Source: Turritopsis dohrnii
Taxonomy: Eukaryota > Cnidaria > Hydrozoa > Anthoathecata > Oceaniidae
Length of the DNA: 64,000 nucleotides
NCBI GenBank assembly: GCA_027922465.2
Contig: BQMF02000099.1
Span: 558,001-622,000, forward strand
Reading direction: 5' to 3'
The notes beneath the pieces are model-generated. The model had not been told where the DNA came from, did not search any database, and saw only the letters and a program-made list of their open reading frames with translations. Each line of letters begins with the position of its first letter. Within the stretch, counting starts at the first letter, position 1. Shown piece after piece: positions 25,706-36,152 of the stretch. The translations under genes and the position numbers were made by a program.

Positions 25706-26110
25706 TGTCACGTTTTTGTGTTCAACATTTAATTATATACCTTATTACCCTCGCCTAGGACACGTTTTGTATTCAACATTGTATTACTTTCACATTAGCC
25801 TCTTGGTTCTCACCTTTTATATGATTTCTTTGTTCACTACGGGTGACTACGTGTGCATGTCATGAGATTTATATGTTGTAGATTTATGTTATGTGTTGTG
25901 TGTAGTAGTATCATTGTCAGTGTCTGGTTGTTATAGTGGCTGTATAGTTCGGTAGCATCACTGTTTGGTAGTAAGTACTTTATTGTTATCTGTGTGTTGT
26001 TCACTTAGGATATTTACTGTTTATTGTTGTATATTTATATAGCGTTTATTCACGAGAATATCAGTCAATACATAACCAAATATCTCTGACCCCGAAATAC
26101 AGCCGCTACA
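25706..26110 (+). repeat. Candidate 3' LTR of the BEL/Pao element
   Basis: Begins TGTCACG and ends GCTACA (TGT...ACA), right after a purine-rich tract (TTGAGGGGAGCCAGATAAAA) downstream of pol. No second copy is in the window, so the borders rest on the end motifs alone. Confidence 0.45.
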
Positions 26111-26989
26111 AGAGTACTAAACGAAACTAAGAAATGATCCATTTGTATGCACAAGGATGTATAAGAATATAACTCTGTGAAGTTTTTTGAAAATCATGTT
26201 TGTTTGTTTTTTACCTTTTGGCGGTCATTCACTAAAATTAGATTGCGTTAAGTCGGTGTTCATCCATTTTCGCAAAATTTTTAAAATTTCAGATTTATAG
26301 AACGAGTCAATAGTTATGGAAGTAACTGCAATAAAGCCAAAAGTTATTCATCAAAACAATATTCAATAACCTAAAAGAATGAGAACAAATGAAGCTTCTA
26401 TAACGGACTTGATAAAATGCCATACGAGGAATGTAGAGCAGGGTGTCTCAGGGGTCTACAGTCTGCCCAATGATCTTGTGTAACTTACAATGCAAATAAT
26501 ATACATTTCTCACTTTTATCAACAAGCATATGATTTTTTATGCAACTTGATGAATTCCAGCAATGCAACTCATATTTATTGGCCACGAAAGAGCTTCTTA
26601 ATTAGGAAAACAGTATAGTTTTAGCCATTCTAGATCAATAAAGTTCACAAAAGTTTCTGGGTCCTAATTAGTCAGTCCTCCAAAACAAAATTCCACTCTG
26701 TGGTCCCTGCACGTAACTACTCAAAAAGGTGAGTAAAAGCTAGTGAAGATGATTTTTGCCAAACGAAAAGAGGACACTTTACATGACTTGGTCAGAAGAC
26801 AAATCAAAGCACTCGTGAAAACGGTTAGTTTATTGGAAATATAAAGTATTTTAACAAACAAATGTGTAGTTAAATGCAGTGATTGGACAAGTATTGAGGA
26901 AATAGAAAAAGTAAAGATGTTTATGATTAAAAGATAAAGATGATTTTTAACTACAACTTACTCTTATGCTTAAAGGAGAATTAACCCCC
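26111..26989. other. Spacer between BEL/Pao element and LINE
   Basis: No gene seen. It is AT-rich with no obvious repeat structure. It may contain the 5' UTR of the LINE. Confidence 0.4.
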
Positions 26990-27169
26990 ATCAAAATATT
27001 TTTGCAGAACGTCACAAACGAGGTGTCGATATCATAGTGTCACAGACAAAACTGAAGACTATGCTTGAATGGGAGCCAATAAGTGACAGATTGATCAGAG
27101 CCCGCTTTAATTCTAAGCACTCTAAGCTTACCATCTTACAATGATAAGCTTACCATCTTATCATCTTAC

Positions 27170-27704
27170 TCGACAAAGATGAGTGGTATGAAGAACTACA
27201 AGCTGCCGTCTCCAGAGTCCCTCAACATGATGTGCTCCTGATCATGGGAGATATAAACGCAAAAGCTGGCTCAGATAACACCAACTTTCAAAGAACAATG
27301 GGAAAGCATGGGTGTGGAACGATGAATGAAAATGTAAGGCCCTTCGCTGAATTTTGCCTGGAAAACAACTGCGTTACATGGGACACGATCTTCCCCCACA
27401 AGAACATTCACAAGGTTACATTAATAAAAACCAAATCGACCATGTCACTATTGATGGTAAGTGGCAAAGATCCCTTCAGGATGTGAGAGTGTACTGTGGA
27501 GCAGATGCCTACAGTGACCACCATCTAGTCGTAGCTACAGTAAAACTCAAACTTCACAAAGTAGCACCGCGTGGAGCACCCAGGAAACATCTTGACATTG
27601 GCAAATTAAAGTGCCCAAAGACCAGCCGAGAGTTTGTGCTAGAGCTTAAGAATCGCTTTGCTGTTCGTGCCAATGCTAGTGAAGACCTTAGTGTGGAGAC
27701 CTAG
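27170..27704 (+). pseudogene. LINE apurinic endonuclease-like domain
   Basis: In two frames: GDINAKAGSDN (metal-binding Asp/Asn region), then in the shifted frame IDHVTIDGKW and ADAYSDHHLV, the SDH active-site end of APE-type endonucleases. Such domains nick target DNA to prime reverse transcription. The shift lies near 27,400, and upstream parts have stops. Confidence 0.7.
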
Positions 27705-28253
27705 TGGAAGACGACAAAGAACACCTATGTCAAAACGGCAGTAAATGTATCAGGCTATAGAGCAAAGAGAAACAATGGGTATCACCAGGAATGTGGCAGA
27801 ACATAAGTGGAAGAAGAGATCTGAAGGCCAATATGCTGAGAACGAAGTCAGCAAGGCTACTGAAACAAGCCTACACAACCTACAAGAACAAAGACTGTGA
27901 AGTTAAACCAAGAGCCAGGAATGACAAGACGTCTTTCGTGGATGACCTTACAAAAGATGCTGAAGACGCAGCTGCTAGAGGAGTGCTCATCACTCTTTAC
28001 AAAATCACTAAAGGCGGATTTCCACTCAAGAATTTTTAGCGAAATGCGAAAAAAATTCGAGCGAACTACATTATTTTCGTTAAATGCGCATGTGCAACAA
28101 ATTTCTTTGCGAAATATTACATCTTGAAAAGCGAAAAAATGTAGTTGAACTCTTTTTAACTTTTTTTTCATTTCGAGCGAAAAAAAAATTGTTTATAAAA
28201 ATTAACCAATCAAATAAGTGGCAAATATGTAAACACATGCCAAACGAAACAAG

Positions 28254-29320
28254 ATGGCTGACAAGGATCACCACGAGAATAACATTGCTTTGAGTAGTCT
28301 AAAAGCATACCAAGCTCAGATTGCTTGCCAAAGCCAGTTTTCAAATGAGGTTACATCAGAGACAGAGATACCTGGGTTTGATACCACTGATTTAGTAGAA
28401 AATCAATATGTGATTGATTCTACACGAATTTTAAACTTTTTAAAAGCACAACAAACACAACAGCAGAGTCAACATGCTGGAGGAGGAGAAACACTTGAAG
28501 AAGTTTCAACAGGCAGTGAAGATCAGCATAACCCAGCAGTCGATACTTTGCAGCTACTTGTATCTCAGGTTCAATCATATCCCATTCTATGGAAACGAGA
28601 TGACCCAGATTACAAGAAAGGAAATCTTAAAAAAATTGCCTGGAAAAGAATCTCTGAATTCCTCGGTTTGGAGGGTAAGTTTTACACTATGCAGTCTTTT
28701 GTGTACAAGCCCAAGATTTATCTGAAAAAATTAAGAACTTTTTTCTGAACTTTTTAGTTGAGGAGGTAAAACGAAAGTGGAAAAATTTGACAGATGCCTA
28801 CAAGAAATGCTTGAATCGTGAGAAAGACCTTAGCAAGTCTGGATCTGGCTATGCAAAGACTCCAACATGCAGGTTTTACAATGAGCTGCATTTTCTTAAG
28901 GATATATTTACAAATCGTGTGACATCAAGTAATGTCCATCTGCCATCAATTCAAGCTTCAGTGTCTGACTGTCAAGAATCACCTATTTCATTTGATACCA
29001 ATAACATTGAAGTGACACACTGCTCGCCTGCCAGTTCATCATCACTAACCTACTCTTCAGACCTTTCATCTCCACCTGTTAAGAAGAAGAAAAAATACAA
29101 CCACACAAATGTTAGTGAAGTTGACAAATTGTTAATAGAAGCATTAAACAACCCACCTGAAAAAACTGGAGAAGTACAAAAGCTTGGTCATGACCCTGAT
29201 GAGCTTTTCTGTTTAAGTCTAATAAGTCCTTTAAAGTTAATGTCTGCAAAGAAGAAAATGCTTTTGAAAGCTAAAATAAACACTTTGATTGCTGAGCACA
29301 TGGAAGACGACGCAATGTAG
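28254..29320 (+). CDS. Harbinger Myb/MADF-like DNA-binding protein (two exons)
   Basis: Exon 1 is 28254-28674 and exon 2 is 28758-29320, joined through GTAAGT and TTTTTAG with frame kept. A Gln-rich N-terminal part is followed by a trihelix/MADF-like domain: YPILWKRDDPDYKK, then AWKRISEFLG, then KRKWKNLTDAYKKCL. A Ser-rich linker and a basic KKKKKY tract follow, the latter a likely nuclear localisation signal. In Harbinger elements this partner binds the transposase, helps nuclear import and binds the ends. It converges on the transposase gene with about 140 bp between the stops. Confidence 0.8.
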
Positions 29321-29463
29321 AATGAAAAATACTTTTATTAATAACTTTCACATATAATAAAGATCTCTGGAGCATTTCAAGGTTGCATCTTTTGTGAACA
29401 TGTATTATGTATCTATTTTATCATTGTACAAAGAAATGTATTGTTTGTTTGAGTTTTGTGACA

Positions 29464-30753
29464 CTAAATTTGTCTGACTGAAACCATTTCCAATTGCCAA
29501 GGTACTTGACCTTCAGGCGAGTTAACAAAATCACAAAAAACATCTCGCACGTCTTTCGCATTTCTACTATAGTTATTTGAACCAGCACGTCCCATTGGCT
29601 GTAATCCAGAATCGCTGTCTGTAGTACTTCGCCAGTTCCCCTCGATGATTTCATGGTTTCGCTCAAAGTCGCAGTAACCCGGAGGGCAATACACATTTTC
29701 GTCAAACGATCGATCATTCATGAGGTAGTTATGAAGCGCTACACAAGCTTTTGTAACTGACTCGACGGTGGAAACTTTAGCAATAATCGGGCGTCGAAAT
29801 ATACGGAATCTGGAAGCCATTATTCCAAAAGTGTTTTCGATGATTCTACGTGCACGGGAAATTCTGTAGTTAGCAATAAGATGTTTCTGTTCTAAGGTGC
29901 TGCTTGAGTATGGCTTGATTAAATTATGTCGTAATGGAAAGGCATCATCCCCTACAAATACGTATGGGAAATTCATGTTGGTACCAGGTAGTGCTTCTGG
30001 TGGTGGTAACGCAAGCAAATTATTATTAATGGAGTACCCAATATTGCTGTTAGCAAAAACACCAGCATCGCTTTGTCTGCCAGCTTCACCGATATCCACC
30101 ATCGTGAAGGAATAATTAGCGTTACATATAGCGAGTAGCACGATGCTAAATGATTTTTTGTAATTAAAAAATAACGAACCACTATTCTCTGGCGCTTGCA
30201 TCACGATGTGTTTACCATCGATAGCGCCGACACAATGAGGAAAATGCCAACGCATTTCAAATTCATGAGCTATTTCTCTCCAATCATTTTCTGTTTCAGG
30301 AACATCAAGATACCCTTGCTCATATAAAACATCCCATATTGCGTTTGTAGTCTCAGCTATGATTCGTCCTATACTACTCTGACTGATACGATAACTAGTA
30401 GAGATGGTTGTTTGAGAATCGCCAGACGCTAAGTATCTTAGTGTGACACACAATCTTTCTTCCGGTGAAATTGACTCACGCTTTATATTTGATTTTAAAA
30501 TTCGGGGCGCGACCCATCCAAGTAACTCTTCAAACTTGACTGGGAGCATCCTGAACTGCTTAAAAAACAGTTCGTGGTCCCCCAATTTCATTTCTTGAAC
30601 AAGTAAGTGGAATTCACCTTTTTGCTTCCTCTGTGAAAATATTCTACGTATCCAAAATCTTGGAGATTTCCGTTTTATCGCAATATCATTACGAAAGTGA
30701 AGCCTTCTACGCAATATTAGCAATATAATAATCTGTCTTCGACTTAACGCCAT
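29464..30753 (-). CDS. PIF/Harbinger DDE transposase
   Basis: About 429 residues from Met at 30753; the frame is open further upstream only because it runs into the terminal repeat. DDE nuclease motifs are seen: GAIDGKHI (first Asp), VGDDAFPL (second Asp) and RARRIIENTFGI (Glu). An HTH-like region with TISTSYRISQSSIGRI precedes them. Length and motif order match intact Harbinger nucleases, and no internal stop is present. It cuts and pastes at TWA targets together with the Myb-like partner. Confidence 0.9.
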   Translation of the reverse strand: MALSRRQIIILLILRRRLHFRNDIAIKRKSPRFWIRRIFSQRKQKGEFHLLVQEMKLGDHELFFKQFRMLPVKFEELLGWVAPRILKSNIKRESISPEERLCVTLRYLASGDSQTTISTSYRISQSSIGRIIAETTNAIWDVLYEQGYLDVPETENDWREIAHEFEMRWHFPHCVGAIDGKHIVMQAPENSGSLFFNYKKSFSIVLLAICNANYSFTMVDIGEAGRQSDAGVFANSNIGYSINNNLLALPPPEALPGTNMNFPYVFVGDDAFPLRHNLIKPYSSSTLEQKHLIANYRISRARRIIENTFGIMASRFRIFRRPIIAKVSTVESVTKACVALHNYLMNDRSFDENVYCPPGYCDFERNHEIIEGNWRSTTDSDSGLQPMGRAGSNNYSRNAKDVRDVFCDFVNSPEGQVPWQLEMVSVRQI

Positions 30754-30896
30754 TGCAAATTGGTTTGATGTTATTTGCGAAAGTGGAAATGGAATGTGTG
30801 AAGTTCTTTGCGAGAAATTTTTTCTTCGCTCGAACTTATTTCGCTCGAATTTTTTTCGCATTTCGCTTAAAGTTCTTGAGTGGAAATCCGCCTTAA

Positions 30897-32390
30897 CCAG
30901 TGTGGCAAGAAGAACAGTCACTCTGTCCCCGTAAAGGACAAAGATGGAAACACCTTCTGCACTGAACGAGAACAGGCAGCATGATGGGTGCAGTATTTTC
31001 AAGAAGTTCTTAACAGACCGGAGCCTGACAACCCTCAAATTATTGAACCATCAGAAGATCTCCTGGACGTTGACTCTAGCCAACCAAGTGAAGGTGAAGT
31101 TGCCATAAAAGCCTTGGATAATAGGAAAGTATGTGGAAATGACAGCATACATGCCGAGATGTTAAAAGCTGATCTCGAGACAGATTTCTTCAATTCCGTC
31201 TGGGATTCAGATACCATCCCGTATGATTGAACCAAGGGCCTTATTGCAAAGTTGCCGAAGAAAAGAAACCTCCATATCTGTGATAATTGGCAAGGCGTCA
31301 CACTTTTGTCTGTATCGTGTAAGGTATTTTGTTGTATTTTCTTGAGAAAAATTGGCAAGCTGGTTTTAGGAGGAGTAGAGGAATATTTGCCCTCAGAAAC
31401 ATCATCGAGCAATGCCTAGAGTGGAACTGCCCACTCTACATCAATTTCATCGATTTTAAGAAGGCATTCGACAGACTGCACCACAATACTCTGTGGAAGA
31501 TCCTAAGGAACTATGGTGTTCCATCTAAGCTGGTTACATTGATAAAGGTGTTTTTCCAACATTTTGAGTGCAGTGTTATCCTGGATGGAAGTTTGTCTGA
31601 TTGGGTCCTGTAAAATTTGGTGTACGGCAAGGCTGTATCATCTCCCCAATACTCTTTCTACTTGCTATCGATTGGATTATGCGTAACACTACAGCTGACA
31701 AACCTTGAGGCATCCGATGGACACTAATCTCACAGCTAGAAAATCTTGACTTTGCCGATGATTAGCTGTTTTGCAAGAAAAAAGACAGATTGCATTGCCT
31801 TGCTAAGCAGACTGGCTTGAACATTAACATCACCAAAACTCAAACCATGTATATCAACCATACAACTGCTACACCCATCACAGCAGATGGTAAGACACTT
31901 GAGAGCGTAGATACGTTTACCTATCTTGGTAGCATTGTGAGTTCTGATAATGCAGTGAGCAAAGATATCACTGCATGCTTTGGCAAGGCACAGTCTGCCT
32001 TTGCCACATTACGTTCCATCTGGAAATCCAAAGAGTACACTTTACGCACCAAGATACGCCTATACAACAGTAATGTTAAGTCAGTCCTGCTATATGGTTC
32101 CGAATGCTGGAGAGTTGTACAGAGTGACATAAAGAAGTTGATGTATTCCATAATATATGTCTTAGAAGAATATGTGGCATATTTTGGCCAGCAGTTATCT
32201 CCAACCAAGAACTATATAAAAAGACCAGAAACCATGCAGTGTTGTTGATGAAATCAAATGCCGGCGCATGAGATGGTTAGGGCGTGTTTTAAGAATGGAC
32301 CAGCAACGCATCCCAAAGGTAGCTTTGAGGTGTACACCGCCAGGAAGGAGAAAGCCCAGCAGACCCAAAATTGGCAAAGGTAGAAGTGAT
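30897..32390 (+). pseudogene. LINE reverse transcriptase, 3' half
   Basis: Pieces in shifting frames: LYINFIDFKKAFDRL (RT block A Asp), a GVRQGCIISP-like block near 31,625, LDFADD (catalytic FADD box near 31,750), then GLNINITKTQ, FTYLGSIVS and LLYGSECW of the thumb and connection. The end has the RMRWLGRVLRMD motif. Stops and frameshifts near 31,225, 31,613 and 32,248 make it nonfunctional. The clade resembles RTE/CR1-like LINEs. Confidence 0.75.
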
Positions 32391-33724
32391 TTGTAAAGGC
32401 CTTATGTCCCACCGGGGTTCAGCTTCAATAAGATATTATTTTGTTGATTTGCATAACATCTAAATTAGTAAATACTATGACTTCATTCTTCCATCAATCA
32501 ACTCAGAGTGAAAGCCTTAATCCCTAGTGAATTACAAAGAGCGTATTCAAGATCAGTCAAATAAAGTGAAGGAGCTCAACATTATGATATTTCTTTTCAG
32601 TGTCAACTAGGTTTCTTGCACGCTTTCCTTTTCTACCCTAAATGACTAAATTCTCCTCCACAAATTTTTACTGGAAGTGTTACCTACTATCTTCTGTACA
32701 TCATAAATATGCATTGCAATTTAATATTAAATATTAAACATTAAGTGAAATATCCCAAACTATATATAAAGAATTATGAAATACTGAAAAGTGACTTGTT
32801 AGGGAAATTAAGCCTTTGATTTTCTTTCCTAATTTTGAGCATGAAATACTTCATTTATCTTAGATGAACACCTTTTTATTTATAAAAGTATCCAAAATGA
32901 AAAAAGTTGATAAAAAGTGCAACTAAGTTAAATCACCATTACAGCTTTGTGTTTTAAAAGTCATGACATCACAGAGCGAATTTCATTTGCAAGATGTCTG
33001 ACGTTCATGAAAGTTTAGCATCTAGAAATTCTGAATTCTAGTTTCGAAACTGTTGTAAGTGATCATGATGAAGATAAAGAAGAAGAATTAAACATAAATG
33101 GGAACCAACTATGCAAAAAAAGAGCTAAGACAAATTAGTGGTGATGATGAGGATAGCAGTTCTTGTACGAATACTTTGGAGACTTCGAACTCAGGTAGAT
33201 TGGAGAACTTGCATTGGTGCTCATGCGAGACATGCATCATAATACTAAGAAATTATGATTTATGAGTGCAAATGCTGCAGAAAAGATGAGTTAAAAAACA
33301 TACATCTTAATGAAAACAAAGATACACGTTTTCCACAATGAATAATGTGGAACTAGTTAAAATTATAGAGGACGGTTTCTATTCGTAACAGCTTTAGAAA
33401 TAACTGATTGTGCCTTTTATCTTTAACAGAATGAGAACCAGGTAAACAGAAAAAGTTTTTGAAAATCAGTTTAACATACGATGGAAAAATTACAATGTGT
33501 GCATTGTGACTATGGTGCAATGAAAGGTTAAATTTCCATCAGACATGTCATTATGCACACTTCGAAGATGTCAAATTTAAAAAAAGTGCAAGATGTAAAC
33601 AGTAGCCATAATAGCCAAAAAAGAACCTCAACTGACCATTGAAAAATAATTTGTATATAAACTAAACATTTGATTTAAGGTTTAACCTCAAAGAGTTTGA
33701 CCCCAGCTCACAACTGAAGCTGCA
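32391..33724. other. LINE-to-LINE spacer with a decayed Cys-rich exon fragment
   Basis: Mostly AT-rich. Around 33,150-33,365 (+) a broken frame reads ENLHWCSCETCII and later NNVELVKIIEDG, like the Cys-rich P2X7-tail-type zinc domain common in cnidarian repeats. It is not functional. 33,373-33,443 resembles 24,221-24,291. Confidence 0.35.
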
Positions 33725-34156
33725 TTGATGCTCTTCAAAACCATGTTCATGCCACTCTTCACTTACTGTTCAATCATAACAAGTAACAATATAAACACTG
33801 TAAATAATAAAATTTACAGTTACGAGAAAAGAGCCCTCGCAATAATCTTTGGTAAGACGTCAAAAGTGCCGAAAAACCTCTCTATTTGTGGTATTCAAAG
33901 AAAACGGTTGACAACGCAAGTATTTAACTGTATACATGGAAACGTGTGTGAAAACTTCAAAAACTACTTTACCATCATGAGAAACAACACTAGAAACTGT
34001 AATAAAATTATTCGCTTACTTAGAGTAAGACTGGAAGGAACAAAAAGAAGTTTCTTCTTTTACGGTGCAAAATGTTTCAATGAACTGCCACTTGACATAA
34101 GAAGTGCAACTTCTATGCCAGAGTTTAACAAACTATATAATAAATCTTTCAACTAA
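33725..34156 (+). pseudogene. C-terminal fragment of a CR1/L2-like LINE ORF2
   Basis: An open frame of 143 residues with the typical post-RT tail: PLFTYCSIITSN, EKRALAIIFG, and near the end GTKRSFFFYGAKCFNELP. It lacks RT motifs, so it is a 5'-truncated copy. About 100 bp after the stop comes a short 3' region with ACGTCTTTTTGGACGT. Confidence 0.6.
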
Positions 34157-35640
34157 TAACCTGGTTAAGCATATACAGTTGTTTGTGACGTTGTTCTCTG
34201 ATCCATCCGACGTCTTTTTGGACGTATCGAAGCGTCAAGGCGCTATGTGTGTTAACTAGGAATAATTATCTTTTACTGATTTTAGATTTTAAACTTTATA
34301 ACTGGAAATTTTACCTGAAATTTTATTTTATTTTTCACTTATATTTTTTACCACAGGACCCAAGAACAGAATTTTGTAGTACATAATGTATTACTCTATT
34401 TTGATTTGGTCATCCTGTATAAAAATTCGTGAATAACAATAATAATAATATAATAAGTTTTTTTCATGGTACACCCCTGAATGGACATGATCATTGCCTT
34501 GAAAATAGTGCAACACAGGATAAATAGCTCTCTCATGTGCAAATTCCACAAAATAACAAAAGTTGCCACTTCAATGTAATACCTTCCAACAGTTTTTTCT
34601 TCACACAACCTTAGTTCAATTCCTTTTCAATTCCTTCTGAAAAATTAAGGTGCCTGCCCTTCGCTGCCATATAATAACTTATACTTCAGTTTAGTTTATT
34701 TGTTGATTGGGAAATTCTCTCCACTTATTTTTATAGGTCCTCTTATTTTGCATTAACCCAGATTTTCACTCACCGAGACCAGAGAGTGCGCAGAGCAGGA
34801 GGAGGGATATGTTAAAGCGTAGCAAACATGTCCCTGCTTTCACTAATCTAACGGCTTGTTCAGTAAGATTCTTCGTGAATCACGCCTCTATTCTGCTGAT
34901 GAATCTGTCGAGAGAAGAATCTCAGCAGATATTTTTCATATTTAAGATTGAATTAGAAATGGCTCTCCTGCACCTGTCCAACCATGAATTTGGGGTTCAT
35001 CTGCAATAGACTTGAGGTGTGTGTCGAGGGCATTTTTGAATTGTTCAATCGAAATATCTTTCAAGTCTCTGATGCTCTTTAGCATGACACTAAAAAGTTT
35101 TGCACCTTGCACGGCACTATTTCTCTGAGTCTTGGTATTTGATTCTTTGATTGAGTGAGATAGATAATGAACATATCCGGCCCAGCCGGGGGTCTTCAGT
35201 GGTCTTTATACTGTGGTCTTTATACTGTTGTTTTTTACAGTTTTAGCTTTTCTAGTCCAATAGAATTCGCGAATTTTTCTTGGCCCTAATTAGTCAAATC
35301 ATCAGATCCTGGGAGCAGCATATTTTGTGATAATTCATTTATGGTTTTTAAGATCATCTTCTGTGACAAGAATGATAGGACAGAAGTGTATCCCTTAATT
35401 ATCAACGAGAATCCCTGTTAATAATTTTCTACTAAGCATAAATTATTAACGTGGGAAATCCCAGGATTTCGGGGATTTCCCTACATAAAGTTTAATTGAT
35501 AAATATTAGGGGATTTCCCTGATATTATTATTATCACCACAAACTACTCAGAAATGTAAACAATTAAATATCATCTCATAAAAATGTAGTAAAAAGCAGT
35601 TTGTAGCAGTTTCACTTTATAACATAAATGAGCTAACAAT
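34157..35640. other. Flank left of the Polinton, no recognised gene
   Basis: No supportable coding region. It contains AT-rich sequence and a few small open frames without family features. Confidence 0.4.
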
Positions 35641-35649
35641 ACTCATAAC

Positions 35650-35735
35650 ACACAGGTCAGCGCAGTCTAGTGCTTAAGGACATTAACTTGCACCAGCAAG
35701 GTTGTGTGTTCGAACCCCAAGTAGTTCGTCTGAAA
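35650..35735 (+). repeat. tRNA-like SINE head
   Basis: An A-box-like CAGTCTAGTGCTTAAGG and a B-box GTGTTCGAACCCC about 45 bp downstream. It does not close into a proper acceptor stem in what I can read, so a SINE is favoured over a functional tRNA. Confidence 0.45.
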
Positions 35736-35973
35736 GGAAGTTTATACTTCGGCGGTTGTAGATCTCTCATGTTCTGGTTGTGAAACTTGCAAGAGTGCGC
35801 ACTTCCCCGCAGTTCAGTTGAATATATCGCGAAATGGTTAGCAACGCGTCTGGGTGATTTATCACTGTCAGGTTTCTCTGGTCCATAGAGACATTCAGGT
35901 TACCGTCATTTCGATCGAAATTCAGCAAAACGTCAGGGCTTAGAAGTGTCAGCATGTATCCGCAATGCCGACT

Positions 35974-36122
35974 ATAATTGCAAACTACACGCGCTGATCA
36001 TCTAAACACATACCATATGCTAGAAGCTGTTGTTATCACTAAAATCAAAGCAATTTTTTCTTCTTCGTGAGATTTGTTTGACTCACTCTTGGGTGAACTT
36101 CCTTTTGTGAACTTTTATTTTT
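35974..36122 (+). repeat. Polinton left terminal inverted repeat
   Basis: About 149 bp matching the inverse of the right end, with a 12-bp gap near 36,080 relative to the right copy. The similarity stops in a T-run just before the end of the polB gene. Confidence 0.9.
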
Positions 36123-36152
36123 TTTGTTTTTGCCTCTTACCTCTTTGTTATC

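Larger units (their letters stand above)
18028..26110 (+). mobile_element. Decayed BEL/Pao LTR retrotransposon
   Basis: In order: gag-like coiled coil (18,028), zinc knuckles and aspartic protease (18,759), RT, RNase H, integrase and C-terminal DUF5641-like domain (to 23,038), then after a nested insertion (23,039-25,626) a purine-rich tract and one candidate 3' LTR (25,706-26,110). No matching 5' LTR is found upstream; a tandem array sits there instead. The coding part has lost the capsid region and has several frame breaks, so it is not autonomous. Confidence 0.8.
28012..30893. mobile_element. PIF/Harbinger DNA transposon, apparently complete
   Basis: Termini begin AGGCGGATTTCCACTCAAG and are inverted at the right end, with TAA on both sides (the TWA 3-bp target of Harbinger). 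The inverted region continues into GCGAAATGCGAAAAAAATTC. It encodes convergent Myb/MADF-like (+) and DDE transposase (-) genes, the normal two-gene set, both open. It sits inside the LINE. Confidence 0.9.
26990..32390 (+). mobile_element. APE-type LINE, split by a Harbinger element
   Basis: An endonuclease part lies before 28,011 and a reverse transcriptase part after 30,896; between them is a Harbinger element with a TAA duplication. The RT end carries the RRMRWLGRVLRMD motif (near 32,255) typical of RTE/CR1-like invertebrate LINEs. Frame breaks and stops in both halves show it is dead. The exact 5' and 3' ends cannot be placed. Confidence 0.7.

Noticed and set aside
35654..35730. A tRNA gene with A and B boxes
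   Set aside because: The B box is good, but I cannot close an acceptor stem or a proper anticodon arm, so a SINE head is more likely.
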